Positions 53,154 through 62,241 of a stretch of DNA of 64,000 bases are shown here, one piece after another (positions within the stretch are counted from its first letter, which is position 1; each line of letters opens with the position of its first letter). Source of the stretch: Pedobacter cryoconitis (GTDB lineage: Bacteria; Bacteroidota; Bacteroidia; Sphingobacteriales; Sphingobacteriaceae); the NCBI RefSeq assembly GCF_014207135.1, contig NZ_JACHCC010000005.1, positions 310,001 through 374,000 on the forward strand. Direction: 5' to 3'. A program made the position numbers and the translations under genes. The notes under the pieces are model-generated. The model did not search any database and had not been told where the DNA came from. It saw only the letters and a list, made by a program, of their open reading frames with translations.

Positions 53154-54418
53154 TGATCAAATCAGGAATATTGCTCTTTTTGTGTTTGTTTAGTCTGCAA
53201 TTTGTGCAGGCACAACAGGAATTCACCTACGACAACCAGGTTTATTCGCCGTATATTAAAACTGTACAGCTTTACAACACACAAAAAGAGCAATCCATTC
53301 CCGAGCTCACCCTTGGTTCATCAGAAAAACTGAGTTTTTCTTTTGATGACCTGCGGGGCGGAAGTAAAAATTACTGGTATACCGTAGAACATTGTACCTA
53401 CGACTGGAAATCTTCCGGTTTATCTGTCCTGGATTATCTGGACGGCATGAATGAAGACCGGATCATCGACTATGCCTATTCTTCCAAAACACTCCAGAAA
53501 TTCACACACTACACGCTTACTTTTCCTAACGACCAGATCAAACCCAGGATCTCGGGTAATTACCTGTTAAAAGTCTATGAAGACGGAGATCCTAAAAAAG
53601 CAGTTTGTTCTCAGCGTTTTTATATCGTCGATCAACAGGTCAATATCAAATCAGAGGTAACCCCAAGTAACGAGGTATCCTTAAGGACAAGCAATCAGAA
53701 GATCAATATTACTGTAGTGCACCCTAATCCAATCCAGAACCCATATCAGGATGTTAAACTGGTTTTAATGCAGAACGGAAATCCGCTGACAGCAAAACTA
53801 AATGCCAAACCGACTTATGTTAAGCCGGGCTCCCTGATCTATAATGAACTGGATGGAAACGATTTTAAAGGAAGTAATGAATTCAGAAAATTCGATTTCC
53901 GCAGTCTGCGTTACAAAGCTGAACATGTACAGGACCTGTTTACTGACAGCACAAACAATATTCTGTTATTCACCGATGTCAATGGCAGTGCAGTCAGGTA
54001 TACACAACAGATTGATGAGAATGGCGCTTTCTTTATTCGTAACCAGGACAACAGGGATAACGATACAGACAGTGATTATGGACGGGTTCAGTTTACGCTG
54101 AATGTTGCAGCTCCGGGAACCAATGGAGATATCTATGTGGTTGGTAGGTTCAACAATTATACACTGACTGACGAAAACAAGTTAACTTATAATACCTCCA
54201 AAAAGAGATTCTATACTAATCTCTTTTTAAAACAAGGTCTCTACGATTATCAATATGTCTGGAAAGATAAGACGACCGGAAATGTCGATACGACTGTGCT
54301 GGAAGGTTCTTTCTTTGAAACAGAAAACAACTACCAGGCTTTTGTTTATTACCGCAGACCTGGCAGCAGATGGGATGAACTGATCGGATACAGTTTATTC
54401 AGTACAATACAGCACTAG
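53153..54418 (+). CDS. DUF5103 secreted protein (type IX secretion plug family)
   Basis: 421 residues with a signal peptide (cleavage near FVQAQQ). The DUF5103 domain (about 20-300) has SFDDLRGGSKNYWYTVEHCT with Trp and Cys, LDGMNEDRIIDYAYS, and FRSLRYKAEHVQDLF. The C-terminal part is a CBM48/Ig-like domain (GDIYVVGRFNNYTLTDENKL). The family includes PorV/plug-type partners of the type IX translocon SprA; assignment to that role is from memory of the family. Start shares a base with the ABC-F stop. The alpha-amylase gene overlaps its 3' end by 4 bases. Confidence 0.85.
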   Translation: MIKSGILLFLCLFSLQFVQAQQEFTYDNQVYSPYIKTVQLYNTQKEQSIPELTLGSSEKLSFSFDDLRGGSKNYWYTVEHCTYDWKSSGLSVLDYLDGMNEDRIIDYAYSSKTLQKFTHYTLTFPNDQIKPRISGNYLLKVYEDGDPKKAVCSQRFYIVDQQVNIKSEVTPSNEVSLRTSNQKINITVVHPNPIQNPYQDVKLVLMQNGNPLTAKLNAKPTYVKPGSLIYNELDGNDFKGSNEFRKFDFRSLRYKAEHVQDLFTDSTNNILLFTDVNGSAVRYTQQIDENGAFFIRNQDNRDNDTDSDYGRVQFTLNVAAPGTNGDIYVVGRFNNYTLTDENKLTYNTSKKRFYTNLFLKQGLYDYQYVWKDKTTGNVDTTVLEGSFFETENNYQAFVYYRRPGSRWDELIGYSLFSTIQH

Positions 54419-55905
54419 CCTGCTTTTATAACCCAGACAGATACACTACCGGCATTACAAAAAAATTCTGCCCAGCCGTTTTCATCAATAGCAATCTCTT
54501 CTGCCCGGTGCCCCAGGGCATCGACAAATATTTTGCCTGCATGGCCTTTGCCCATTTCCATTTTTTTGGCACCATCTCCGCCATTACTTAAAACAATTGC
54601 AAGTCCGGATCCTGCTGCATCTGGTATACCTTCCCTTGTCCACCCAATACAATCAGGATGATCCAGGTAATCACGCTGAAAACCAAAGGCAAGATCTCTC
54701 CTGATCCTGAGCATCAGTGGAAGATCATTCACCCCAATCAGCTCCACATGAACTTCATTTCCTTCGGCATCATGATCAGTGTATTCAGCCCCATACAAAT
54801 CGGGATAAAATACACAGGGGATCCCTTGTTGCCTGAACAGGATCAGCGCATAGGCCAATGGCCTGAACCAGAAATCAACATACGAATCCATGGCTTGTAA
54901 AGGTTGTGAATCATGGTTATCCACAAAGGTAATGGCCCGCTGGGGATTAGATTCTGTCAGCGTATTTTCAAATATTTTACTCAGATCATATTCATTTCCA
55001 GTGTTTCCCGCAGCATAAAAATTATAGTGCAGCATGGAGTCGAACAGTTGCATCTTTCCTCCGGTAAGCTCAATATAATCTCTCAGGTGCTTCACATCGT
55101 CTATGACCCAGTTTTCAGCAACAATAAAGAAATCCCTGTTAAATTTTGCTTTCAGATGATCCACCCACTCTATCAGAAAATCCGAATCAATATGTTTGAC
55201 GGCATCCAGTCTGAACCCATCTATCCCACAACTTTCGTAATACCATTCCCCCCATCTTTTCAGTTCTTCACGAACCGCTTTATTCCTGAATTCAATATCA
55301 TTAAACATCAGGTAATCATAATTACCCATTTCCTTTGAAGGCACATCGCCCCAGCCTTCACCATGTTCATTCTGTATAGAAAATATAGCCGTTTCCTGTA
55401 AGTCCTCTGCCCAGTCAATTCCACTGAAACAGCTTTTATCCCAGATGAATTCAGAGTATTTTCCATTTCTGCCCGGAAAAGTAAATCTGGTCCAGGCTTC
55501 AATTTCAAAAACCTCAGAGATATACTCTTCCCGGTTCTCTTCTGCCACTCTGCGGACAGCTACTTTTTCCAGCTCATCAGCCCCTGCTTTATGGTTAAAT
55601 ACCACATCGGCCAAAACGATTATACCCTGTTCATGTAGCGCATTGATGGCTGTCGTATATTCCTCTTTTGTTCCGTAGCGGGTGGGTATACTGTTTTTCT
55701 GATCAAATTCTCCCAGATCATACAGGTCATAACAATCGTACCCGGGAGAATTAGCCCCTTCAGTAGATTTATAGGCAGGTGGGAACCATACACCGGTTAT
55801 TCCTGTTTCTTTCAGTGAGGCAGCCTGACTTGCAGCTCTTTGCCATAATTTTTCTTCGTCGTGATAATACCAATGGAAATATTGGAGCAAGGTTTGATTA
55901 CGCAT
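54415..55905 (-). CDS. Cytoplasmic alpha-amylase (GH13)
   Basis: 496 residues without a signal peptide. GH13 motifs: ADVVFNHKAG (region I), GIDGFRLDAVKHID with the catalytic Asp nucleophile (region II), FIVAENW with the catalytic Glu (region III) and TFVDNHDSQP with the transition-state Asp (region IV). The start MRNQTLLQYFHWYYHDEEKL and the overall order are those of the cytoplasmic AmyA/AmyS group (GH13 subfamily 5). It hydrolyses alpha-1,4-glucans such as maltodextrins or glycogen. Stand-alone gene, convergent with the DUF5103 gene. Confidence 0.95.
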   Translation of the reverse strand: MRNQTLLQYFHWYYHDEEKLWQRAASQAASLKETGITGVWFPPAYKSTEGANSPGYDCYDLYDLGEFDQKNSIPTRYGTKEEYTTAINALHEQGIIVLADVVFNHKAGADELEKVAVRRVAEENREEYISEVFEIEAWTRFTFPGRNGKYSEFIWDKSCFSGIDWAEDLQETAIFSIQNEHGEGWGDVPSKEMGNYDYLMFNDIEFRNKAVREELKRWGEWYYESCGIDGFRLDAVKHIDSDFLIEWVDHLKAKFNRDFFIVAENWVIDDVKHLRDYIELTGGKMQLFDSMLHYNFYAAGNTGNEYDLSKIFENTLTESNPQRAITFVDNHDSQPLQAMDSYVDFWFRPLAYALILFRQQGIPCVFYPDLYGAEYTDHDAEGNEVHVELIGVNDLPLMLRIRRDLAFGFQRDYLDHPDCIGWTREGIPDAAGSGLAIVLSNGGDGAKKMEMGKGHAGKIFVDALGHRAEEIAIDENGWAEFFCNAGSVSVWVIKAG

Positions 55906-55966
55906 AAACAGACATCAGCTTAATGAGATGGAAATAATAGGATAACCACGAAGTCTTTATTTTGTT

Positions 55967-55974
55967 TACTTTTG
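55967..55974 (+). promoter_or_regulatory. -7 element 7 bases from the thioesterase start
   Basis: TACTTTTG, followed by CAGTAAT and the ATG at 55982; again a near-leaderless arrangement. Confidence 0.5.
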
Positions 55975-55981
55975 CAGTAAT

Positions 55982-56503
55982 ATGAGCACAATAGTTAAAA
56001 ATCCTACCAACTCTTTCACAGTTATGAATGAATTGGTTCTACCCAATGATACCAACACACTAAACAATTTAATGGGTGGCAGATTACTGCACTGGATGGA
56101 TATCGCCGCTGCGATTTCCGCACAGAAACACTGTAACAGGATTGTCGTTACTGCTTCGGTTGATAATGTATCATTTAAACAGCCAATCAAATTAGGCGAC
56201 GTGATTACGATTGAAGCCAAAGTAACCCGTGCTTTTCATACCTCTTTAGAGGTTCGCATGGATGTATGGGCTGAGAATATTCCTTCAGGAAGCCGTGTAA
56301 AATCCAATGAAGCTTATTATACTTTTGTGGCTGTAGACCAGAGCGGCAGAACAATTCCTGTTCCTGAGTTGTTACCTGAAACAGAAGACGAAATAGAATT
56401 ATTTGCCGGTGCGTTAAGAAGAAGACAACTACGCCTGGTTCTGGCTGGTAAAATGAAGCCTAATGATGCTATCGAATTAAAGGCCCTATTTTTCAACGAA
56501 TAA
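55982..56503 (+). CDS. Acyl-CoA thioesterase (hotdog fold)
   Basis: 173 residues. Hotdog motifs: LVLPNDTNTLNNLMGGRLLH with the conserved N-x-x-x-x-G-G helix, WMDIAAAISAQKHC, VVTASVDNVSFKQPIKLGD, and FHTSLEVRMDVWAEN. A helical tail (LFAGALRRRQLRLVLAG) follows. It hydrolyses acyl-CoA. It resembles the YciA/BACH group. Paralogue of 42264-42815. 19 bases upstream of the antiporter gene; perhaps one transcript. Confidence 0.92.
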   Translation: MSTIVKNPTNSFTVMNELVLPNDTNTLNNLMGGRLLHWMDIAAAISAQKHCNRIVVTASVDNVSFKQPIKLGDVITIEAKVTRAFHTSLEVRMDVWAENIPSGSRVKSNEAYYTFVAVDQSGRTIPVPELLPETEDEIELFAGALRRRQLRLVLAGKMKPNDAIELKALFFNE

Positions 56504-56522
56504 TCCAGCTTAAATTTAAAAT

Positions 56523-57713
56523 ATGACCACGTACACTACATTGATTATTCTGAGCGGACTGGTCATATTTTCTTATTTATTTGATCTGGTTGCAAGCAAA
56601 ACAAAATTACCTTCGGTTTTACTGCTGCTGTTACTGGGCATCGGATTACGCGTCCTGGTTGATCAGCTGCACTTCCAGACTTTTGACTTTCTAAAAGTTC
56701 TGCCAACGCTGGGTACAGTGGGTCTGATCCTGATTGTTTTTGAAGGCGCGCTTGAACTCAGATATGAAAGAGAAAAGAATAAATTAATCAGGGGAGCCTT
56801 TTTCTCTGCTTTTTTCATCCTGGCGGCCACTGTATCGGTGATCACTTTAATTATCCGGCAGATCACAGGACAGGATTTCTATCATTGTTTTACCAATGCC
56901 ATCCCTTTCAGTGTAATCAGTTCGGCTATTGCCATTCCATCGGCAGCTGCCTTAACCGGCAAAAGTAAAGAGTTCATCATCTACGAATCTTCATTCTCAG
57001 ATATTCTGGGGATTATCCTGTTTAATTTCGCCGTCTCCAATCCGCATATCTCAGTCTCTTCATTTACTGGGCTAGCCATGAGTACCGGTCTCATCCTGAT
57101 CTTATCCGTAATTGCCTGTATTTTACTTTTGTATCTGATGGGAAAGATATCACATCATATTAAATTTTTCCTGATCATTTCTATCCTGATCCTGGTCTAT
57201 GCTGTAGGGCAGTCCTATCACCTGTCCTCTCTGGTGCTGATCCTTTCATTTGGTCTGTTCCTGAATAATGCGGATACCATTGAACATGTGTATTTCAGAA
57301 GTCTTTTCATTTATCAGAACCTGTCTAAGGACCTGGAACAGCTGCATCAGTTATCCGCAGAAACAGCCTTTATTATCCGGACTTTTTTCTTTGTGATTTT
57401 TGGCTTTACGATGAATATCTATGAGTTGAATAATGGGATCACCATTATGAACGGGATCTTCATTTTGATGACGATCTATCTGATCAGGATCATCTATCTG
57501 AAATTATTCAGGAAAGAGAACAGTGGCACGGAGAGCGTTATTGCTCCCCGCGGACTGATCAGTATCTTGTTGTATTATAATTTACCCCCATCCTTAAAAA
57601 TACCTGAGATAGGCACTTCTTTTCTCTTCCTTGTTGTACTGGGATCGAGTTTAGTGATGAGTATCGGCCTGCTGGCCAGTAAGAAAATGGTCAAAGCTGA
57701 GCAGCCTGCCTAG
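56523..57713 (+). CDS. Cation:proton antiporter (CPA family)
   Basis: 396 residues, about 12 membrane spans. CPA1/2-like N-terminal repeat: PSVLLLLLLGIGLRVLVDQ, ILIVFEGALELRYER, AIPFSVISSAIAIPSAAAL; second repeat with SSFSDILGIILFNFAV containing the ion-site Ser-Asp and a FGFTMNIYELN near 305. There is no C-terminal TrkA domain. It exchanges Na+ or K+ for protons at the inner membrane; the ion is not determinable. Overlaps the convergent EVE gene by 4 bases. Confidence 0.85.
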   Translation: MTTYTTLIILSGLVIFSYLFDLVASKTKLPSVLLLLLLGIGLRVLVDQLHFQTFDFLKVLPTLGTVGLILIVFEGALELRYEREKNKLIRGAFFSAFFILAATVSVITLIIRQITGQDFYHCFTNAIPFSVISSAIAIPSAAALTGKSKEFIIYESSFSDILGIILFNFAVSNPHISVSSFTGLAMSTGLILILSVIACILLLYLMGKISHHIKFFLIISILILVYAVGQSYHLSSLVLILSFGLFLNNADTIEHVYFRSLFIYQNLSKDLEQLHQLSAETAFIIRTFFFVIFGFTMNIYELNNGITIMNGIFILMTIYLIRIIYLKLFRKENSGTESVIAPRGLISILLYYNLPPSLKIPEIGTSFLFLVVLGSSLVMSIGLLASKKMVKAEQPA

Positions 57714-58114
57714 CTACCCATTTCAAGTATCTTATCGAATTCAGTAGCTTTCAGTTCCATGACCGATAAACGTCCCTGTCTGACCAGTGAGATATCTTTA
57801 AGACTTTCTTCAGCTTTAATCTGTTCCAATGAAACCGGATTTTTCAGCGCCTCTACAGGAGAAAGGTCAACCACTACCCAGTTGGCATCATCAGTAGTAG
57901 GGTCCTGATAAAACTCTCTGACTACCTTTGCAATTCCGACTACATTTTTACCTTCATTACTGTGGTAAAAAAGAACAAGATCACCCTCTTTCATTAATTT
58001 GAGGTTATTACGTGCCTGATAATTGCGTACACCGTCCCAAAAAGTACGTCCGTCTTTATTAAACTGTTCCCAGCTATATTTAAATGGTTCTGATTTGACT
58101 AAGAAATAATTCAT
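57710..58114 (-). CDS. EVE domain protein
   Basis: 134 residues, all one EVE domain: MNYFLVKSEPFKYSWEQF, WDGVRNYQARNNLKLM, GDLVLFYHSNEGKNVVGIA and DDANWVVVDL. EVE belongs to the PUA superfamily and binds modified bases; related domains occur in restriction of modified DNA and in RNA-modification reading. Solo EVE proteins of this type (YTH-like, thymocyte nuclear protein 1 group) are common in bacteria. Stand-alone gene. Confidence 0.92.
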   Translation of the reverse strand: MNYFLVKSEPFKYSWEQFNKDGRTFWDGVRNYQARNNLKLMKEGDLVLFYHSNEGKNVVGIAKVVREFYQDPTTDDANWVVVDLSPVEALKNPVSLEQIKAEESLKDISLVRQGRLSVMELKATEFDKILEMGS

Positions 58115-58229
58115 CGTGTATCTGTTATGCTATAGTACCCGGAAAGAGGTTCCCCGGTTTTAAATATTTGAATCCAAAACTAATAAAAGAGAAAGGATAT
58201 GTGGTTAAATAAATAACACAAATTGAATA

Positions 58230-59255
58230 CTAGTGGATCATCTTAAAGACCAGTTCCTTCAAAAGCTCACCGTCGGTTATATTACCGGTGCTGTCAACGC
58301 CTTTACTCTTCAGATCATATTCTCTGAGCAGACTGATAATATCAAATGTTTTATTCAGGCTGTAACTTCTGGCCGCAGCTTCATAGTCCTTAACGAAATA
58401 AGGGTTTACGCCCAGTTCTTTCGCGGCATCCCCTTTGTTCTGCAAATAATGATATTTTAGTATTTTGGAAAAATAGCTGTTCAGGTTTGCCATCACCATT
58501 ACCATTGGATTGGCTTTCGGATTATCGGCAAAATAATTGATAATCTGGTTACATTTCAGCGCATTGCGGGTTGCCAGTGCCTTCTGTAATTCAAAAACGT
58601 TATACTCTTTACTGATCCCGATGTTCCGTTGTACAAGATCGGTATCAATGATAGTTTCTTTACTGATATTCAACAGTAATTTTTCAATCTCGTTGGATAT
58701 TTTCGATAAATCGGCCCCAAGATATTCGGCCATTAAAGCCGATGCCTGAGGTGCAATCTTCGCCCCCATTTCTTTCACGAGCTCTTCAATCCATTGTGCC
58801 AGCTTGTAATCCCTTACCGGATCAGACTGGAATACAACACCACTTTTGGTAATTGATTTGAATATCTTCTTACGTTTATCAAAATTGGCATATTTATACC
58901 CCAGTACAAGAATGGTACTGGCCAGTGGTTTCTCAAAATAATTCTGGATAAACTCAGCTTCTTTACTGCTGCCTTCTGTTTCCTTTGACCATCTCAGGTC
59001 CTGGGCTTCTTTGACGACGATCAGCTGATAGTCGGACATCATCGGGTAACGTTTCGCCGCATTTAAAATCGTAGCCATATCTGTATCTTTACCGTATAAT
59101 ACAGTCTGGTTGAACCCTTTCTCCATATCATTCAGGATATGGTCTTCCATATAATGAATAATCTGGTCGATATAGTATGGTTCTTCACCATGCAAAAGAT
59201 AAACAGGCTTGAATTTTTTAGCTTTGAGGTCTTTGATAATATCAGCAGCAGTCAT
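58230..59255 (-). CDS. holA: DNA polymerase III delta subunit
   Basis: 341 residues. Typical start MTAADIIKDLKAKKFKPVYL, HGEEPYYIDQI; AAA+ core without catalytic P-loop; KLAQWIEELVKEMGAKI; sensor region and C-terminal collar domain with FELQKALATRNALKCNQI and KYHYLQNKGDAAKELGVNPY. The delta subunit opens the beta clamp in the clamp loader. Divergent from the HsdR N-domain gene; this gene order is usual in Bacteroidota. Confidence 0.94.
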   Translation of the reverse strand: MTAADIIKDLKAKKFKPVYLLHGEEPYYIDQIIHYMEDHILNDMEKGFNQTVLYGKDTDMATILNAAKRYPMMSDYQLIVVKEAQDLRWSKETEGSSKEAEFIQNYFEKPLASTILVLGYKYANFDKRKKIFKSITKSGVVFQSDPVRDYKLAQWIEELVKEMGAKIAPQASALMAEYLGADLSKISNEIEKLLLNISKETIIDTDLVQRNIGISKEYNVFELQKALATRNALKCNQIINYFADNPKANPMVMVMANLNSYFSKILKYHYLQNKGDAAKELGVNPYFVKDYEAAARSYSLNKTFDIISLLREYDLKSKGVDSTGNITDGELLKELVFKMIH

Positions 59256-59296
59256 AATTATCCAAATGTAACGGCTAATTACTAATTTTTAAAGGT

Positions 59297-59304
59297 TATT
59301 TTTG
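59297..59304 (+). promoter_or_regulatory. -7 element 5 bases from the HsdR N-domain gene start
   Basis: TATTTTTG followed by CACAA and the ATG at 59310. Transcription start would coincide with the start codon, suggesting a leaderless mRNA. Confidence 0.52.
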
Positions 59305-59309
59305 CACAA

Positions 59310-59771
59310 ATGGCATTTACCCCCACCGCATTGAATTTACCACATCATCCTTTCCGGATCACCCAGAAGGAAGAACAGTATTTTATTTTTGATGAAATAA
59401 GAAGGAAACATCTTGTCCTGACACCTGAAGAGTGGGTCAGACAGCACTTTATCCATTATCTGATTAAAGAAAAGAAATTCCCGAAATCGCTGATACAGAT
59501 TGAAGGCGGGCTGAGTTTAAACCAGCTTCAGAAAAGAACAGATATTGTTATTTTTAATACAGGTGGTGAGAGAATCATGGTCATAGAGTGTAAAGCTCCG
59601 TCCATTAAAATTTCTCAGGGGGTATTTGATCAGGCTGCCAGATATAATTCGGTACATAAAGCCAAATGGCTTGTGGTGACCAATGGCTTGAAGCATTGTT
59701 ACGCACAGATTGACCATCTGGCCTCGCAGTTCCTGTTTTTCGAGGAACTTCCTGAGTATTCTTTATTATAA
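59310..59771 (+). CDS. Solo HsdR N-terminal (PD-(D/E)XK-like) domain protein
   Basis: 153 residues. It corresponds to the nuclease-like N-terminal domain of type I restriction HsdR: TPEEWVRQHFIHYLIKEKKF, RTDIVIFNTGGERIMVIECKAP, where the D...E-C-K triad fits the PD-(D/E)XK core (Asp in TDIVIF, Glu and Lys in IECKAP). No helicase, HsdM or HsdS gene is near, so it is not a restriction system. It is a conserved neighbour of holA in this phylum; a role in DNA repair or replication is possible. Function inferred only from the fold. Confidence 0.88.
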   Translation: MAFTPTALNLPHHPFRITQKEEQYFIFDEIRRKHLVLTPEEWVRQHFIHYLIKEKKFPKSLIQIEGGLSLNQLQKRTDIVIFNTGGERIMVIECKAPSIKISQGVFDQAARYNSVHKAKWLVVTNGLKHCYAQIDHLASQFLFFEELPEYSLL

Positions 59772-59786
59772 AAAGGAAATCCTTTC

Positions 59787-61226
59787 TTATTCCACAATTA
59801 CATTCTTCGATTGAGAAATGATTTTCTGGTATGGATTGTCCATGAAAATTTTCATATAGTCAGTTCCATCTACAGTAAAACCAGGAGCATGTCCCTTATC
59901 ATGTATGATCAGAAGCTGACTACCAGGAATATAACGTTTAATCAATCTGTTATAAAAAGGTCTGCAATCCGGGTCTATATCACCAGCCGAAATCAATGCA
60001 GGGACTTTAGAATAAACAGGAGCCTTGGCAATTTTAGGTTCAGGTTTTATTTTCCAGCAATCACATATCGCGTGAGTCACATTGTTAAAGGAATATCCGG
60101 CAAGCCATGGAACGACCAGATCCTGCTGTTTTTCCAGATCAGGGTCCGAATAGGCTATTTGTTCGGAGCAGTAAACAGAATACCGCATTCCAAGAGAAAT
60201 AGCAGCATCACCATTGAAATACCCATCGAGCACTTCCCTTACATAGTTATCTTGTTTGCCATTGATCAGGTCAAGCATCACAGCGGGTACAGTTTTAACC
60301 TGCCTTGTATTTAACCGGTTAACAACCGCATCAAGCAACTCATTTTTGGTGTAAGCAACACGAATACTATCTCTGCTCCCCTTTTCCTTATAGGAGATTG
60401 TGAATTTCTTACCCGTAACAGTCATCAGGTATTGCTGGAAACGGGATTTTAAATTTTCATATCCTGTAGCTAAAGAATCCTCCTTACAATTACGGTACAC
60501 CTGCTCCAGCGCTTCATTAATATTCAATAAACCATGTTCTTCGAAATTCACATAACCAGGAAGCGGAGAATTTAAAATCAGGCTCCTGACTCCTTCGGGG
60601 TGGTTCCTTACCATCGTCAGCATCAGTCCTCCACTATATGATATACCCACAAGATTAAGCGAATCTATGTTTAAGGCTAATCTAAGATCATTGATATCTT
60701 CAGCACTCTCCATGGTATTATAAGCGGATAGGTCTACACCCTGACTGGTAAAGCGTTCCCGGCATATGCTGACTGCCGCCAGAACCAGACTATCCCTGTT
60801 TTTCCCTTCTGTATAACTGCGTTTAATTGCTCCGGCTACCTCGTTACAATCCAGACAAGGCTGCGCTCTTTTGGTACCACGCTGGTCAAAGGCTATAAAG
60901 CCACCATACTTTAAAAAACCGGAATTATAGCTTATGCTATCTATATTGGCAGTTGTACTATATCCTGGTCCTCCTGTAGTGTATAATAAGATGTTTTTTC
61001 GCGGGTCCTGTTCGGGCTTACGTACAAATAAGAATGGGACTTTGATCTTCCGTCCATCAGGCCTATTCCGGTTTTCAGGTACAACCAGGTAACCCGTTTT
61101 TAAAATTAAACGGGCATCGGCCTTCACCAGACCAGGATAGGGTTCTATCGCAACTTTATATTGCTGACTATAAACATTTTGACAAACCATCAAAAGAAAA
61201 AGAAGTACAATAGAAAATGGTTTCAT
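59787..61226 (-). CDS. Secreted alpha/beta hydrolase (tripeptidyl-aminopeptidase/proline iminopeptidase type)
   Basis: 479 residues with a signal peptide (cleavage near NVYSQQ). Motifs: LLYTTGGPGYSTTA (oxyanion region), GGFIAFDQRGTKRAQPCLDC, nucleophile elbow VGISYSGGLML, and late Asp and His in SAGDIDPDCRP and IHDKGHAPG. The layout with a capping C-terminal TAP-like segment fits exported peptidases of the S33 family. Several Cys suggest disulfides. It acts in the periplasm or outside. The AraC-type gene 66 bases upstream on the same strand may control or accompany it. Confidence 0.88.
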   Translation of the reverse strand: MKPFSIVLLFLLMVCQNVYSQQYKVAIEPYPGLVKADARLILKTGYLVVPENRNRPDGRKIKVPFLFVRKPEQDPRKNILLYTTGGPGYSTTANIDSISYNSGFLKYGGFIAFDQRGTKRAQPCLDCNEVAGAIKRSYTEGKNRDSLVLAAVSICRERFTSQGVDLSAYNTMESAEDINDLRLALNIDSLNLVGISYSGGLMLTMVRNHPEGVRSLILNSPLPGYVNFEEHGLLNINEALEQVYRNCKEDSLATGYENLKSRFQQYLMTVTGKKFTISYKEKGSRDSIRVAYTKNELLDAVVNRLNTRQVKTVPAVMLDLINGKQDNYVREVLDGYFNGDAAISLGMRYSVYCSEQIAYSDPDLEKQQDLVVPWLAGYSFNNVTHAICDCWKIKPEPKIAKAPVYSKVPALISAGDIDPDCRPFYNRLIKRYIPGSQLLIIHDKGHAPGFTVDGTDYMKIFMDNPYQKIISQSKNVIVE

Positions 61227-61292
61227 GAGGATTGGTTTTTACACAAAGAAAAGGTTTGCGGTTATCCTGAAAAAGTAAAAAACGGACAATTA

Positions 61293-62099
61293 CTATTTGC
61301 TCCTCATTAATTTTTGTCCTGTGAACTTAATCACATCTTTATGAAAGTGGCTCAAATCATAATACCCATAATCCAAAGGAACAAATTCGTCTTTATGATT
61401 GACAAACGCCGTTAAAGCTGTTCGCGCCCTGAGAATTGAAAAATAGCTTTTTGGGGAAATACCTATCACCCTGTTAAAATAGCGATTAATAGTTTTGGAG
61501 GTGATAAATAACCTTTCGGCAACAGCTGAAGTATTTAATTGCATCGCTGTAGCATGATATTCACCAATACAATCATTAACCATCCGAAGGTAATGATCCT
61601 GTTGATGATTTTTAAAATAAGCCGTCAAAAGAAACGATTGCATCAATTCTACCCGCTCTTCAAAACTGACCGGTTGTTTTATCTTCACCAGTAATTCTGC
61701 TGGCAGGATATGACTGAGATTAATGATCTGGTTAATCAATCCAGCCTGATTTAAACCTAAAATAGCCTCCAGGCCTCCGGGATAGAACTTAACGGTGAAT
61801 ATATTATCTGCAGGAAGTTTGTGTCTGGTTACATCTTCATTACGTAATATCAAAATATCATCGTCACTCCCGATCTTATATCTGGTATTCTTTAAATCGA
61901 TATAATAAGGCGTACCCAGATTGATATAAAAAGTAGGTGTCCAGCTTGGAAACATTTTTACTGACGAGAATTCAGCTTTTAAATCATAGGTGGATGTATC
62001 TGTGATTGATTCTGAAAAAAATTCAATGTAATCAGCCAGTTCTCCACATGGTTTACTGAAAACATATATTCTACGGATATTCTGAAATATTTCAACCAT
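61293..62099 (-). CDS. AraC family transcriptional regulator
   Basis: 268 residues. The C-terminal HTH pair (about 165-265) is clear: LNTSAVAERLFITSKTINRY, FNRVIGISPKSYFSILRARTAL, and YDLSHFHKDVIKFTGQ. The N-terminal part (about 1-150) resembles the DUF6597-type sensor domain found in many Bacteroidota AraC proteins (CGELADYIEFF near the start, HKLPADNIFTVKFYPGGL). Its ligand is unknown. Together with the hydrolase gene it may form a two-gene unit. Confidence 0.9.
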   Translation of the reverse strand: MVEIFQNIRRIYVFSKPCGELADYIEFFSESITDTSTYDLKAEFSSVKMFPSWTPTFYINLGTPYYIDLKNTRYKIGSDDDILILRNEDVTRHKLPADNIFTVKFYPGGLEAILGLNQAGLINQIINLSHILPAELLVKIKQPVSFEERVELMQSFLLTAYFKNHQQDHYLRMVNDCIGEYHATAMQLNTSAVAERLFITSKTINRYFNRVIGISPKSYFSILRARTALTAFVNHKDEFVPLDYGYYDLSHFHKDVIKFTGQKLMRSK

Positions 62100-62162
62100 A
62101 AACCTGAATCAGAGATTTCTAATAAAAATACTAAACAGGCTCCGGATTCTATCCTATGTGGA

Positions 62163-62224
62163 CAAAAAACAAATGCCGGATTCAGACCTGTTCTCTTTAA
62201 AAGAACACAGCCCGGATCCGGCAT
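62163..62224 (-). terminator. Terminator of valS
   Basis: ATGCCGGATTC pairs with GGATCCGGCAT (one mismatch) and encloses a TGTTCT/AGAACA stem; on the minus strand TTGTTTTTTG follows. Confidence 0.85.
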
Positions 62225-62241
62225 TAACTTATTAATTAAGC

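Noticed and set aside
59310..59771. Part of a type I restriction-modification system
   Set aside because: No HsdM, HsdS or helicase domain is present; the gene is a solo domain in a housekeeping context.
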